64,000 nt of DNA from Colwellia sp. MB02u-6 (GCF_014077095.1 NZ_JACGVG010000030.1:23998-87997), one strand, 5' to 3'. Shown: positions 1 to 9,759, counted from the first letter of the stretch. The notes: a model not told the origin generated them from the letters alone. Program-made: numbers and translations.

Positions 1-349
1 TAGCTTTTAATAAGCGTTATATTTATGCTTGTTAGGAGGGACCTTGTGCTTGATTTTCATCCGAAAGCTATGATAGTGCAGTAAATAAACGGATTATTGT
101 CAGTTCTTAGTAAATCGCTCTTGGTAAATGGCTTTAGCAAAAGTAGGATAAATTTACTAACCATGATGGTTATTAGGTTATATAGCTAGTGATGCTGTTT
201 AAGGGGATTTGATCAGAAAGGTGACTTTACCAGTAAGGCACGAGGCGTTTACTCAGTATCTAAAGCGTAAAAAATTTTAATTAAAATTTTTAAATTTAAA
301 ATCAGTGACGCTTTACTGTGCTGGCCGTTATTATAGTGCCTAAGAGTTA
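1..349. other. Gene-free stretch downstream of the hslVU operon
   Basis: No convincing open reading frame on either strand. It lies beyond the 3' end of the minus-strand DUF971 gene and probably holds that operon's termination region. The only marked structure is the nested inverted repeat at 261-315, listed separately. Confidence 0.5.
261..315. repeat. Nested inverted repeats with a 22-bp A/T palindrome
   Basis: TAAAGCGT (261-268) pairs with ACGCTTTA (308-315). Inside this lies a perfect 22-bp palindrome at 270-291 made only of A and T: five A, four T, AATT, four A, five T. It sits about 35 bp past the stop codon of the minus-strand DUF971 gene, so a role in transcript termination or 3' end protection is plausible. 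That role is inference. Confidence 0.45.
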
Positions 350-751
350 TTACTTAACTTCTTTAATTTCTATCGAAGCTTCTCGGCTATTTACCGTTGA
401 GCCTGTACTTTGTAAGTAATTTTGCCAACGCTGTTGATATTCCGTGCCGAGTGTTTTTAAGTAATCACTATTATAAACACTGCTATGCTCATCATCAAAA
501 ATAAATCGGTAGCCATGTTTGCCCACCGATTCTATTTTTAGCAGACGTACCTGCTTTTTATGATAAACCTTTGGCGCTGAACCTGCAGCCTGACCTTTGT
601 CTGTGGTTGGAGCAAAAACACGTAAATATTCGAATTTTAAATCAATCACTTCACTGTTTTTTTGTTTAATATCTTTAAGCTCAGCCCTACTAAAAGAAAC
701 CGATAAACTCGCTGTAGCATTATTGATCACAAAGCGGTTAATTTTACTCAT
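350..751 (-). CDS. DUF971 (GBBH-like N-terminal) domain protein
   Basis: The 133-residue protein resembles the small DUF971 family, which shares a fold with the N-terminal domain of gamma-butyrobetaine hydroxylase and is often found next to hslVU. The conserved pattern visible is a hydrophobic strand followed by FEYLRVFAPT (about residues 41-50) and, later, HGYRFIFDDEHSS, where the second strand and turn of the family lie. An AGGAG box sits just before the ATG. The gene follows hslU by 27 bp on the same strand and is probably the third gene of an hslV-hslU-DUF971 operon. A metal- or iron-sulfur-related role has been suggested for relatives, but nothing here proves one. Confidence 0.8.
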   Translation of the reverse strand: MSKINRFVINNATASLSVSFSRAELKDIKQKNSEVIDLKFEYLRVFAPTTDKGQAAGSAPKVYHKKQVRLLKIESVGKHGYRFIFDDEHSSVYNSDYLKTLGTEYQQRWQNYLQSTGSTVNSREASIEIKEVK

Positions 752-778
752 GTATTACTCCTAACCGTATTTTAGCTA

Positions 779-2107
779 TTATAAAATAAAGCGACTTAGA
801 TCTTCATCTTTAATCAGATCAGACAAAATATTAGCAACAAATTCAGCATCAATTAGAATGCTTTCGCCGGCACGATCATTGGCGGTAAACGAAAGCTCTT
901 CGATTAACCGTTCCATCATGGTATGTAAACGCCGAGCACCAATATTTTCAGTACTTTCGTTAACTTGCCACGCGGCATTAGCAACCGCTTTAATGCCATC
1001 TTCACTAAATGAGATATGCACGCCTTCAGTCGCTAACAGAGCAATATATTGCTCTGTTAAAGAGGCATTAGGCTCAGTGAGTATGCGCACAAAATCTTCA
1101 GCAGTGAGCGGCTTTAACTCAACACGGATCGGTAGTCGACCCTGTAATTCTGGAATTAAATCAGAGGGCTTTGACATTTGAAAAGCGCCAGAAGCGATAA
1201 ATAAGATATGGTCAGTTTTAACCATACCGTGTTTAGTGCTAACGGTAGAACCTTCAATTAATGGTAACAAGTCTCGTTGTACACCTTCTCTTGATACGTC
1301 AGGACCTGAGCTTTCACCGCGCTTACAAATTTTGTCTATTTCATCAATAAAGACAATACCATTTTGTTCAACCGCGTATATTGCTTTTTCTTTGATGTCG
1401 TCTTGATTAACTATTTTCGCCGCTTCTTCTTCTTGCAAGGCTTTGAAGGCATCTTTAATTTTCAGTTTACGTTTTTTGGTTTTATCACTCGACATGCTTT
1501 GGAACATGTTTTGTAATTGTGAAGTCATGTCTTCCATGCCAGGAGGTGCCATAATTTCAACGCCAACTTGTGGTGCGGCTAAGTCGAGTTCAATTTCTTT
1601 GTCATCAAGTTGACCTTCGCGTAATTTTTTACGAAAAGCTTGACGAGTTGAGCTGTTTTCTGGCTGCTCGTCGTTACCTGAACTGTTGCGAGCTGGCGGT
1701 AGTAATATATCTAGAATACGTTCTTCAGCAGCTTCTTCGGCTAAGTGTTTTACACGTGCCATTTCCCGCTCTTTGGTCATCTTAATGGCCATATCAGCAA
1801 GGTCACGAATAATAGTTTCAACTTCTTTACCGACATAACCGACTTCGGTAAACTTAGTTGCTTCCACTTTAATAAAGGGTGCATTAGCTAGTTTCGCTAA
1901 GCGTCGAGCTATTTCTGTTTTACCAACACCTGTGGGGCCAATCATCAGAATGTTTTTCGGGGTAACTTCATCGCGCAACTCTTCGTTCAGTTGCATTCTA
2001 CGCCAGCGGTTTCTCAGTGCTATTGCAACCGCTCGCTTGGCATCGCTTTGACCAACAATGTGGTTATCGAGTTCGTGAACTATCTCACGTGGTGTCATAT
2101 TCGACAT
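779..2107 (-). CDS. hslU: ATP-dependent protease ATPase subunit HslU (ClpY)
   Basis: AAA+ unfoldase that feeds substrates into the HslV peptidase in the cytoplasm. The 442-residue length matches the family. Visible features are the N-terminal [10 protein letters not shown] segment, Walker A GPTGVGKT at residues 57-64, the pore-loop region [11 protein letters not shown] near residue 90, an acidic, low-complexity I-domain at about 110-240, Walker B VFIDEID near residue 250, the sensor region [12 protein letters not shown], and the C-terminal LSRFIL tail used to dock into HslV. It follows hslV by 23 bp on the same strand and is expected to be heat-induced from the promoter upstream of hslV. Confidence 0.98.
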   Translation of the reverse strand: MSNMTPREIVHELDNHIVGQSDAKRAVAIALRNRWRRMQLNEELRDEVTPKNILMIGPTGVGKTEIARRLAKLANAPFIKVEATKFTEVGYVGKEVETIIRDLADMAIKMTKEREMARVKHLAEEAAEERILDILLPPARNSSGNDEQPENSSTRQAFRKKLREGQLDDKEIELDLAAPQVGVEIMAPPGMEDMTSQLQNMFQSMSSDKTKKRKLKIKDAFKALQEEEAAKIVNQDDIKEKAIYAVEQNGIVFIDEIDKICKRGESSGPDVSREGVQRDLLPLIEGSTVSTKHGMVKTDHILFIASGAFQMSKPSDLIPELQGRLPIRVELKPLTAEDFVRILTEPNASLTEQYIALLATEGVHISFSEDGIKAVANAAWQVNESTENIGARRLHTMMERLIEELSFTANDRAGESILIDAEFVANILSDLIKDEDLSRFIL

Positions 2108-2130
2108 ATTAATTCCTTACAAATTGGTGG

Positions 2131-2649
2131 TTATAGTTCATCAATCACATGTTGTTGATTGGTAAATACACAAATGTCACCAGCAATTTTCAATGATTTT
2201 TCAACAATCTCTTTGGCAGAAAGGTCAGTGTTTTCAAGTAATGCTGTGGCTGCTGATTGGGCAAAATTTCCACCACTACCAATGGCAATAAGATCGTTTT
2301 CTGCTTGGATAACATCACCATTACCGGTAATGATCAGTGAGGCTGTTTCATCGGCAACCGCTAATAAAGCTTCTAGTTTGCGCAGCGCACGATCACTGCG
2401 CCAATCTTTTGCTAACTCAACGGCCGCTTTAGTTAAATGGCCTTGATGCATTTCTAGCTTGCTTTCAAAACGTTCAAATAGAGTAAATGCATCAGCTGTG
2501 CCGCCAGCAAAACCTGCAAGTACTTTGCCATTATATAAACGGCGCACTTTGCGTGCATTACCTTTCATTACAGTGTTGCCAAGGGAAACTTGACCATCAC
2601 CACCAATGGCAACTTTGCCATTACGTCGGACAGAAACAATAGTAGTCAC
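2131..2649 (-). CDS. hslV: ATP-dependent protease peptidase subunit HslV (ClpQ)
   Basis: Threonine peptidase of the HslVU complex, forming a dodecameric proteolytic chamber in the cytoplasm. The protein starts MTTIVSVRR, so removal of the initiator Met exposes the catalytic Thr. The [19 protein letters not shown] stretch and the [15 protein letters not shown] helix are diagnostic of the family. Length 172 is near the usual 175. It is the first gene of the hslV-hslU-DUF971 operon, and a sigma-32-type promoter lies 57-83 bp upstream of its start. Confidence 0.98.
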   Translation of the reverse strand: MTTIVSVRRNGKVAIGGDGQVSLGNTVMKGNARKVRRLYNGKVLAGFAGGTADAFTLFERFESKLEMHQGHLTKAAVELAKDWRSDRALRKLEALLAVADETASLIITGNGDVIQAENDLIAIGSGGNFAQSAATALLENTDLSAKEIVEKSLKIAGDICVFTNQQHVIDEL

Positions 2650-2705
2650 AATTAACCTCTTCTATATTGCCAACTGAGATAGTCGGCTTGTCTAATGTAG
2701 ATTAG

Positions 2706-2732
2706 ATAAGGGGTGGCTTAAGCTTTTTCAAG
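2706..2732 (-). promoter_or_regulatory. Sigma-32 (heat-shock) promoter of hslVU
   Basis: Read on the minus strand, CTTGAAA (2726-2732) is followed after 12 bases by CCCCTTAT (2706-2713). This is close to the RpoH consensus of CTTGAAA, 11-16 bases, CCCCATNT. It lies 57-83 bp before the hslV start codon. HslVU is an established sigma-32 regulon member in E. coli, so motif and gene agree. Confidence 0.75.
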
Positions 2733-3103
2733 GGAGCGGTGATGAATAATAGTAAACAGACAACTTTAATAGGTTTTAAGTTTGCTGTTGTCTGTTTAAA
2801 AAAATATCGTTCAGAGTTAAGTTAGTTTTTAGCTCTTAGATTAAGTGACTATTTTTATGATTGGCTATCGGTACTTTATTGTTAGCGTTTATCAATATTA
2901 ATACTGATAAACTGAGCAAGCATTGAGCCAGTTTTTTCAATACATAGTTAGTATTTGTCGCTTTAAATGGGGTGCTAGTTGACCACGCCAAGTTATGCCT
3001 TGGAACTGATGGTTTAATACTAATCTAGATACCTTTATAAATTGGCTGAAAAAGGCCTGAAGCAATATATAAAGACATACGTTGCTAAAGTACCAATCTT
3101 AAG
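2733..3103. other. Gene-free stretch between ftsN and hslV
   Basis: No plausible coding frame was seen between the heat-shock promoter of hslV and the 3' end of ftsN. The sequence is A/T-rich without a clear hairpin-plus-U terminator. In E. coli the same interval is a simple intergenic gap. Confidence 0.4.
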
Positions 3104-3664
3104 TTAGTCCCAACCCCAAATTTTACAAGCGTGGATCGCGTTGTTTTTTAATTTATGTTTATCTTTTTCTGCGTTACGTTTTTTATCGTAAGGGCCTAAA
3201 TAAACTTTATACCAAGTTGACGAGCTACCAACAGATTTACCCACTTGCGCTTCTAGGCCGGTGAAGGCTATTTTTGCCTTTAAGGACTCTGCTTGTTTAC
3301 GGGTTCTAAATGAACCACATTGCATTTTATAGGGGCCTTTTTTCTTTACTTCGTACTGACCTACTTCAACTTGTTTACTTTTTAGGTCATCAACGTAGGT
3401 CCACTTTTCCTGTGGTAGTTCAGGTAATTCAACTACCTCTGTGGTCTTTTTTACCTTGATGATTTTAGGGGCAATAACGACTGCAGGTTGCTTGTCTTTA
3501 ATGCTCCACAGCAGGTAGCCAAAACTGGGCAAAGCGATCACTAAAAAAGTGGAAATTAATTTTATTTTCAATGAGCTACCTTGAGCTGGTTCAATATTTT
3601 TTTTATATGGGCTTTGTTTTTTATTTTTTACTCGAGAGCGGGAAACGTAATCTTGATGTGCCAT
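3104..3664 (-). CDS. ftsN: Cell division protein FtsN
   Basis: Bitopic inner-membrane divisome protein that binds denuded peptidoglycan and triggers septal synthesis. The start MAHQDYVSRSRVKNKK is the typical FtsN cytoplasmic tail. A single membrane segment follows at about residues 36-55, then a short linker, and a C-terminal SPOR domain at about residues 110-186 (starting YKMQCGSFRTRKQAESLK). At 186 residues it is much shorter than E. coli FtsN (319), mainly because the linker is reduced. The position between hslV and priA is the same as in E. coli (hslU-hslV-ftsN-cytR-priA), which supports FtsN over a generic SPOR protein. No cytR is present. Confidence 0.88.
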   Translation of the reverse strand: MAHQDYVSRSRVKNKKQSPYKKNIEPAQGSSLKIKLISTFLVIALPSFGYLLWSIKDKQPAVVIAPKIIKVKKTTEVVELPELPQEKWTYVDDLKSKQVEVGQYEVKKKGPYKMQCGSFRTRKQAESLKAKIAFTGLEAQVGKSVGSSSTWYKVYLGPYDKKRNAEKDKHKLKNNAIHACKIWGWD

Positions 3665-3913
3665 GAAAAACTTATACTAGAAAACTTTCATCAATTCTAA
3701 CCAACTACTAAAGGAATATCACCCATTGAGTGCATTAATTGCATAAAACTCACCCTAGGTGGAGCATAAGTTTGGATTAAGAGTAGTTTAAAGACAAGTT
3801 TTTAGCTGTCAGCTGTCAGCTGTTAGTAAGTTAAAAGAAGTTTTAAGCTTGGTTTTGCTCCCACTTTACTTCTGGTTAAATAGGCTTGTAAGCTGTGCTT
3901 TGCGCAGCATCAA
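3665..3913. other. ftsN-priA intergenic region with short CAGCTGT repeats
   Basis: No gene seen. Around 3805-3825 the heptamer AGCTGTC is repeated about three times in a row. The region should contain the ftsN promoter, which reads on the minus strand. Confidence 0.35.
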
Positions 3914-6142
3914 TTACCAGCTTAAGTCTACTGGATCGATATCAATTGACCATCTAACTTTTGATTGCCATTCATTTGTGGCGCTATGGTGAATTAGCTT
4001 AAATACGGCTTGATGCAGCTGCTTTCTAGACTTGGCTTGTAAAATTAAGTGGAATCTAAATTTACCGGCCTTTTTCCCCATTGCCGCGGGGACAGGCCCA
4101 GCAAACTGGCAACCTTCAAAGGCTATTTGGGTCATAGCGCGTAAAAATTTTTCCGGGTAAGAAGGGTAGTTTGCTTCAGCTCTAAACAATGCTTGAAAGC
4201 TAAAGGGTGGCAATAAGGCTTGTTGGCGTTCAATAAGCGCTTGTTTAGCAAAGTGTTGATAACCATTTTGTACTAGGTCTTGCAGTAATGGATGATCAGG
4301 GAATTTACTTTGTACCATCACTTTACCAGGCTTACTTGCTCGACCGGCTCGGCCTGACACTTGTACTAAAAGTTGTGCCATATGTTCAGCCGCACGAAAG
4401 TCGTAGCTAAATAAAGCACCATCAACATCAAGCACAGCAACTAAGGTGACATCAGGAAAGTGATGGCCTTTTGCGAGCATTTGTGTGCCAATCAAGAGTT
4501 GATGCTCTTTATTACTTACCTCGGTTAATAACTTGGCTAACGCACCTTTTTTACGCGTGCTATCTCGGTCAATGCGCACGGTAGAGTAATCAGGAAAAAA
4601 TTCACCAATTTTTTCTTCTAATTGCTCTGTGCCTTGTCCTAAGGGTTTAATGCGAACACTGCCACAACTTGGGCATTGTGGTGGAATGCGTTGTTGACTG
4701 GCGCAATGATGGCAAATCAGCAACCCTTGGCCCTGATGTAAAGTAAAAGCTTTATTACAGCGTTGGCAATCAGCAATCCAATGGCATTCTTGGCAGTTAA
4801 TGGCGGGGGCATAACCACGACGATTAAGAAAAATTAATGCTTGCTCACCACGAGCTAAGGTATTTTTTATGGCTTGTTTTAAGCTACCGGAAAGGCCATG
4901 TTCCATTTGTTGTTGCGCCACATCGATTAAGCTGATTTTTGCGGTTGAGGCATTACCGGCACGTTTGCGTAATTGATGATAATGATATTTTCCGCTCAAG
5001 GCATTTTGCAGTGACTCAAAACTGGGTGTGGCAGTGCCGAGTATAATGGGAATATCAAGTTGCCTAGCTCTGAGTATGGCAATATCGCGCGCATGATAGC
5101 GAAAGCTGTCTTGCTGTTTAAATGAAGCATCGTGTTCTTCATCAACAATGATCATGCCTAAATCATTAAGCGGAGTGAAGATAGCTGAACGGGTACCAAT
5201 AACAATCGCCGCGGTTCCTCGTTGTGCTTCTAGCCAAGTTTGTAAACGTTCTTTGTTGTTCAAACCTGAGTGATGCAGGCTTATCGGCACATTAAAGCGT
5301 TGTTCGAAGCGACTTAAGGTTTGCGGTGTTAAGCCAATTTCAGGTACTAAAACTAGCACTTGTTTGTTGTTGGCCAATATTTGCTCCATGGCCTGCAAAT
5401 AAACCTCGGTTTTACCACTACCGGTTATACCATCGACTAAGTGACAAGAAAACTGCGCTTGCATTTCCTTCACGGTGGCGACAATTAGCGCTTGTTCCGC
5501 TGATAATGCTAGCCGGTTATCTTGCTGTAATGCTTGCTCTTGCCATTGAAATAAAGTTACCGCACGGCTTTTACTATAAATGAATTCTTTTTTCTCAAGG
5601 GCATTAAGCTGTGCTTTATTAAAGCCAAGGGTTAATAACTCTGACCACGTCATGCCTTGATGCTGCTTGAGCATAGTGAGTAACTCAGCCTGTTTCGGGG
5701 AGCGTTTGGCGGTAGTTGTTTGTTCCTCTTCGCTTAAGTCTGTTTTTGTTAACCAAACTAGCGGTAGTTCAACATCAGGTTGTTTTATTTGTCGCAATAA
5801 AACCGGTAATGCTTGCTGGAACACATCGCCAATAGGATGATGATAGTAATCGCTACAGCGTTGAATAAAATGCAGCAATTGGGGTGAAAAACTGAAGTTG
5901 TCATTAACGCGACTGAGCACTAATTTTAATTTTTTAGCCGCATATTCAGTGCTTTCATCTATCGACAAAACAATACCAACCACTTGGCGAGAGCCAAAAG
6001 GCACAATAACTCGTTCACCTAACTGCACGGCGTTAGTGTTCAGTTCCGCCGGTAGTTTGTAAGTAAACAACTGGCGCATAGGAACGGGTATTGCAACTTG
6101 CAGGTATATATCTGTTGAAGTTATTGCCAAAAATACTGCCAT
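3914..6142 (-). CDS. priA: Primosomal protein N' (replication restart helicase PriA)
   Basis: 3'-5' superfamily 2 helicase that recognises abandoned forks and reloads the replisome through PriB, DnaT and DnaB. The 742 residues show an N-terminal 3'BD/winged-helix region (about 1-200), Walker A GITGSGKT at 238-245, the DEEH box at 334-337, and the zinc-binding insertion with paired cysteines (CQECHWIADCQRC, CHHC, CPSCG) near 460-500. The helicase C-terminal half includes VQVSGRAGRA. Its place between ftsN and the divergent rpmE is conserved in enteric bacteria. The start gives a family-like N-terminus, though an internal Met at residue 22 cannot be excluded. Confidence 0.97.
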   Translation of the reverse strand: MAVFLAITSTDIYLQVAIPVPMRQLFTYKLPAELNTNAVQLGERVIVPFGSRQVVGIVLSIDESTEYAAKKLKLVLSRVNDNFSFSPQLLHFIQRCSDYYHHPIGDVFQQALPVLLRQIKQPDVELPLVWLTKTDLSEEEQTTTAKRSPKQAELLTMLKQHQGMTWSELLTLGFNKAQLNALEKKEFIYSKSRAVTLFQWQEQALQQDNRLALSAEQALIVATVKEMQAQFSCHLVDGITGSGKTEVYLQAMEQILANNKQVLVLVPEIGLTPQTLSRFEQRFNVPISLHHSGLNNKERLQTWLEAQRGTAAIVIGTRSAIFTPLNDLGMIIVDEEHDASFKQQDSFRYHARDIAILRARQLDIPIILGTATPSFESLQNALSGKYHYHQLRKRAGNASTAKISLIDVAQQQMEHGLSGSLKQAIKNTLARGEQALIFLNRRGYAPAINCQECHWIADCQRCNKAFTLHQGQGLLICHHCASQQRIPPQCPSCGSVRIKPLGQGTEQLEEKIGEFFPDYSTVRIDRDSTRKKGALAKLLTEVSNKEHQLLIGTQMLAKGHHFPDVTLVAVLDVDGALFSYDFRAAEHMAQLLVQVSGRAGRASKPGKVMVQSKFPDHPLLQDLVQNGYQHFAKQALIERQQALLPPFSFQALFRAEANYPSYPEKFLRAMTQIAFEGCQFAGPVPAAMGKKAGKFRFHLILQAKSRKQLHQAVFKLIHHSATNEWQSKVRWSIDIDPVDLSW

Positions 6143-6299
6143 ATAGAAATAAAATGTTATGCATATTCTACTGCTTAATGACGCAATGCCAAGCTCGAAA
6201 ATTAGACTAGGGGGATTTTTATGAAATTAAGCGATTTATTGCTCAATTTTTTAGCAATTTTCATTGCCATAGGAAGAGCGATACTATAACATTCGCCTC

Positions 6300-6377
6300 C
6301 ATTATTTTAAACTCGTATGGTGCTTGGCAGCAATAATGACTGACCGAGTGGCGATGCGGCCTTAACAGAGGTTTCCC
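6300..6377 (+). promoter_or_regulatory. rpmE 5' leader, possible L31 autoregulatory leader
   Basis: TTTCAT, 17 bases, then TACTAT precede a leader of roughly 80-90 bases before rpmE. The leader contains GGTGCTTGGCAGC and GAGTGGCGATGCGGCC, which could fold. Ribosomal-protein leaders upstream of bL31 genes have been described in Gammaproteobacteria. I could not fold or align this one, so it is only a candidate. Confidence 0.25.
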
Positions 6378-6590
6378 ATGAAAGACGGTATCCATCCAAA
6401 TTATGCAGAGTTCAAGGCAACTTGTTCTTGTGGTAACATTATTACAACTCGTTCAACTGTAACTAAAGACATACATCTTGACGTGTGTTCAGAATGTCAC
6501 CCATTCTATACTGGCAAGCAAAAATCTGCTGAGACCGGTGGTCGTGTTGATAAATTCAACAAGCGTTTTGGTGCTCTTAGCAAGAAGTAA
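6378..6590 (+). CDS. rpmE: 50S ribosomal protein bL31, zinc-binding type
   Basis: Ribosomal large-subunit protein at the central protuberance, bridging the subunits. The 70 residues carry four zinc-ligand cysteines (Cys16, Cys18, Cys37, Cys40), which marks the C+ type rather than the zinc-independent RpmE2/YkgM type. The N-terminus [12 protein letters not shown] is family-typical. An AGAGG box precedes the ATG. It is divergent from priA, as in E. coli, and followed by a strong intrinsic terminator at 6614-6639. Confidence 0.98.
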   Translation: MKDGIHPNYAEFKATCSCGNIITTRSTVTKDIHLDVCSECHPFYTGKQKSAETGGRVDKFNKRFGALSKK

Positions 6591-6613
6591 TTCTGCTAAT
6601 AGACCAGTAGAAA

Positions 6614-6639
6614 AAAGCACCTTTAGGTGCTTTTTTTTT
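6614..6639 (+). terminator. Intrinsic terminator of rpmE
   Basis: AAAGCACC (6614-6621), loop TTTA, GGTGCTTT, running into nine T in a row. This is a textbook rho-independent terminator 24 bp past the rpmE stop. Confidence 0.9.
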
Positions 6640-6641
6640 GT

Positions 6642-7082
6642 CAAAGTTTAAGTTGGCATGTCATGTTAACTCAACATTTTTATCCTCTTAATGTCGCTTA
6701 AAATCAACTTTGTTACTTTATTTAACTGTCAAGAGCGCTTCAAGTTACCCATTATGGCCAAATCAAGTGCTTAATTTAATGGTCATATACCAGAGTTGCT
6801 AAATACCCTAAAAAATATAAATACGCCTTGATCTCGACGCTTTTAAATAGCTAAATAGAGGGTTGAATACGCTTAGTCATGCTTGATTTATTGACGTTAT
6901 AACTAATAAGTTGAATCCTTTTTAGCGTCTAAAATAGTGGGATATTTCTTGTTAATATCATTTTGCTTACGGGGAATTTCTGCTATATTTGCTCTCTTTA
7001 TTTTCGAATAATTTTATAAAGTTTATTGCGCCAATATGCTCGCCAATAAGCAGAGATTATCGCCAAGCATTCAAGGTGTGAT
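6642..7082. other. Gene-free stretch upstream of dnaB
   Basis: About 440 bp with no credible reading frame. The dnaB promoter should lie near 6960-7000, where TTTTGC, 17 bases, TATATT is visible (a weak -35, a good -10). No repeat or RNA structure stood out. Confidence 0.35.
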
Positions 7083-8501
7083 ATGGCCGATCGCAAGCCA
7101 ACCAAGTTTAGTAAAAACAATCAGTTTCCTCGAGACAAGCAAATTGATGAATTAAAAGTTCCGCCGCATTCTTTAGAGGCAGAGCAATCAGTGCTAGGTG
7201 GTTTATTGTTAGATAACGAAACTTGGGATCGCGTAAGTGAACGAGTTGTTGCACAAGACTTCTATAGTAGATCACATCGTATAACCTTTGAGACTATTGG
7301 TCGGCTAATTGAATTAGGTGAGCCGGTCGATTTGATCACTTTATCTGAAGCACTTGAAAATGATCAAAAACTGGATGATGTTGGTGGTTTTGTTTATCTC
7401 GCTGAAATGATGAAAAACACCCCAAGTGCTGCCAATATTACCGCTTATGCGACTATTGTGCGTGAACGTGCAGTAACGCGCGAAATGATCAGTGTAGCCA
7501 ACGAAATTGCAGAAGCGGGTTATGATCCACAAGGGCGAAGTAGTGCGGATTTACTTGATTTTGCCGAAACTAAGGTTTTTGCGATTGCCGAGCAACGTGC
7601 TAATAAGTCGGAAGGCCCAGAAAATATTAATTCAGTCTTAGAAAAAACAGTTGATCGTATTGAGAAACTTTGTGCATCACCGACTAATGGTGTTACTGGC
7701 GTTTCAAGTGGCTTTACTGATTTAGATAAAATGACCGCAGGTTTTCAAAAATCAGATCTCATCATTGTTGCTGGCCGTCCGTCTATGGGCAAAACGACTT
7801 TTGCCATGAACTTGGCTGAACATGCTGCCATGACTGAAGATAAACCCGCGTTAATCTTCAGTTTAGAGATGCCGTCAGAGCAACTAATGATGCGTATGCT
7901 GGCGTCACTTGGTCGTATTGACCAAACTAAAATTCGTACTGGCCAATTAGAAGATGAAGATTGGGCGCGGTTATCATCAACTATGGGCTTATTAATTGAA
8001 AAAGGTAAAATGTTTATTGATGATGCGGCGGGCTTAACACCGACAGACGTGCGTTCGCGAGCACGACGTATTGCCCGAGATCATGGCGGTATTAGTATGA
8101 TCATGATCGATTATCTGCAATTGATGCGTGCGCCACAATTTTCTGATAACAGAACCTTGGAAATTGCTGAAATATCTCGTTCATTAAAAGCGTTGGCAAA
8201 AGAATTAGAAGTGCCCGTTGTGGCGTTATCTCAACTTAACCGTGGCTTGGAGCAGCGTTCTGATAAACGACCAATAAACTCAGATTTACGTGAATCAGGC
8301 TCAATTGAGCAAGATGCCGACTTAATCATGTTTATTTATCGTGATGAGGTTTATCACGATGATTCTGAATACAAAGGTATGGCTGAAATTATCATCGGTA
8401 AGCAGCGTAATGGCCCCATTGGTCGAGTACCTTTAACCTTCCAAGGGCAATTTTCTCGTTTCGATAATTATGCTGGCCCGCACGTATTAGGTGAAGATTA
8501 A
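7083..8501 (+). CDS. dnaB: Replicative DNA helicase DnaB
   Basis: Hexameric 5'-3' helicase that unwinds DNA ahead of the replisome. The 472 residues show the N-terminal scaffold domain (PPHSLEAEQSVLGGLLLDN at about 27-45), a linker, and the RecA-like C-terminal domain with Walker A GRPSMGKTT at 231-239, Walker B IMIDYLQLM, and the DnaB signature SDLRESGSIEQDADLI near the C-terminus. It has no intein. It is followed after 6 bp by alr, the dnaB-alr order seen in many gammaproteobacteria. Confidence 0.98.
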   Translation: MADRKPTKFSKNNQFPRDKQIDELKVPPHSLEAEQSVLGGLLLDNETWDRVSERVVAQDFYSRSHRITFETIGRLIELGEPVDLITLSEALENDQKLDDVGGFVYLAEMMKNTPSAANITAYATIVRERAVTREMISVANEIAEAGYDPQGRSSADLLDFAETKVFAIAEQRANKSEGPENINSVLEKTVDRIEKLCASPTNGVTGVSSGFTDLDKMTAGFQKSDLIIVAGRPSMGKTTFAMNLAEHAAMTEDKPALIFSLEMPSEQLMMRMLASLGRIDQTKIRTGQLEDEDWARLSSTMGLLIEKGKMFIDDAAGLTPTDVRSRARRIARDHGGISMIMIDYLQLMRAPQFSDNRTLEIAEISRSLKALAKELEVPVVALSQLNRGLEQRSDKRPINSDLRESGSIEQDADLIMFIYRDEVYHDDSEYKGMAEIIIGKQRNGPIGRVPLTFQGQFSRFDNYAGPHVLGED

Positions 8502-8507
8502 GCGCCC

Positions 8508-9587
8508 ATGACATTGCACACAGCCACAGCGATTATTGATTTAGATGCACTAAGTGATAATTACCAGCTTATTCAGTCATTATCGCCTAAGGCTAAAGTT
8601 CTCACTGTGCTTAAGGCTAATGCCTATGGCCATGGTTTAGAGCTGATTGCTAAAGCACTGCCTAATGCCGATGCTTTTGGTGTCGCACGTATTGATGAAG
8701 CGCTCGCACTTAGAGCCGCCGGTATTGTAAAACCTATTGTATTGCTTGAAGGTTTTTTTGCTAAAGAAGATATTGATATATTGGCGGCGAGTAACTTACA
8801 AACTATAGTGCATAACGAGCAACAGCTGGCTGCTATTTTGGATGCTAAGCTGGCCACTCCACTAAAGGTTTGGTTAAAAATTGATACTGGCATGCATAGG
8901 TTGGGTATTAATCCTGAGCAACTAGCACACTTTTATAAAGCGTTAAGTCAAGCAAAAAATGTCCAGCAGCCAATAGTGCTGATGAGCCACTTAGGTTGTG
9001 CGGATGATAAAAACAACTTAGCTACAGCAAAACAAATTTCATTATTTGATCAACTTAGCGCTGATTTACCCCTCGAAAAAAGCCTAGCTAACTCTGCTGG
9101 CGTTTTACTTTGGCCAGCAAGCCATTATCAATGGATTAGACCTGGACTATTACTTTATGGTGTTTCACCACTAGCAGCAGATAGCTACATAGACGGTATT
9201 GCCCCAGTGATGACTTTGCAATCAAGTTTGATCTCTGTACGTGAAATCGCGGCAGGATCTGCGGTTGGCTATGGTGGTGCCTGGGTGAGTGAAAGTAACA
9301 CTATTATAGGTGTAGTTGCTATTGGTTATGGTGATGGTTATCCCCGCCATGCCCCTAGCGGTACACCGGTTTTAATTAATGGTCGGCGTGTGCCACTTAT
9401 TGGCCGGGTAACTATGGATATGATCACGGTAGATTTAGGCGCTCAAAGCCAAGATAGCGTTGGCGATATTGCCACGTTATGGGGCAAAGGTTTAGCGGTT
9501 GAAGAAGTGGCTGAATTTGCTACAACTATTCCTTACGAACTTTTGTGTAATATTACCCGTCGTGTGCATATTCAGCTCGCAAAGTAA
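8508..9587 (+). CDS. alr: Alanine racemase
   Basis: PLP enzyme interconverting L- and D-alanine for peptidoglycan. The 359 residues carry the PLP lysine K36 in VLKANAYGHG, the substrate-binding MDMITVDLG region near the C-terminus, and the second catalytic tyrosine in the VGYGGAW motif near residue 255. Length is normal. The start lies 6 bp after the dnaB stop, so the two are probably co-transcribed, the alr ribosome site overlapping the end of dnaB. Confidence 0.97.
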   Translation: MTLHTATAIIDLDALSDNYQLIQSLSPKAKVLTVLKANAYGHGLELIAKALPNADAFGVARIDEALALRAAGIVKPIVLLEGFFAKEDIDILAASNLQTIVHNEQQLAAILDAKLATPLKVWLKIDTGMHRLGINPEQLAHFYKALSQAKNVQQPIVLMSHLGCADDKNNLATAKQISLFDQLSADLPLEKSLANSAGVLLWPASHYQWIRPGLLLYGVSPLAADSYIDGIAPVMTLQSSLISVREIAAGSAVGYGGAWVSESNTIIGVVAIGYGDGYPRHAPSGTPVLINGRRVPLIGRVTMDMITVDLGAQSQDSVGDIATLWGKGLAVEEVAEFATTIPYELLCNITRRVHIQLAK

Positions 9588-9759
9588 CCATTCACTATTC
9601 AAAAGTTATAAAAAGTGACTAGACTATGATAGTAAAGCCGTTCTACATTGCATGTTATGATAGCGCAGTAGTAAGTCGTGCACTTTGCCTTTCGCTATGA
9701 GCACAAAAAATAGCGACTACAGCCATGTAGATGGCTTAGTCGCTAGATAAAAAAGCCCG

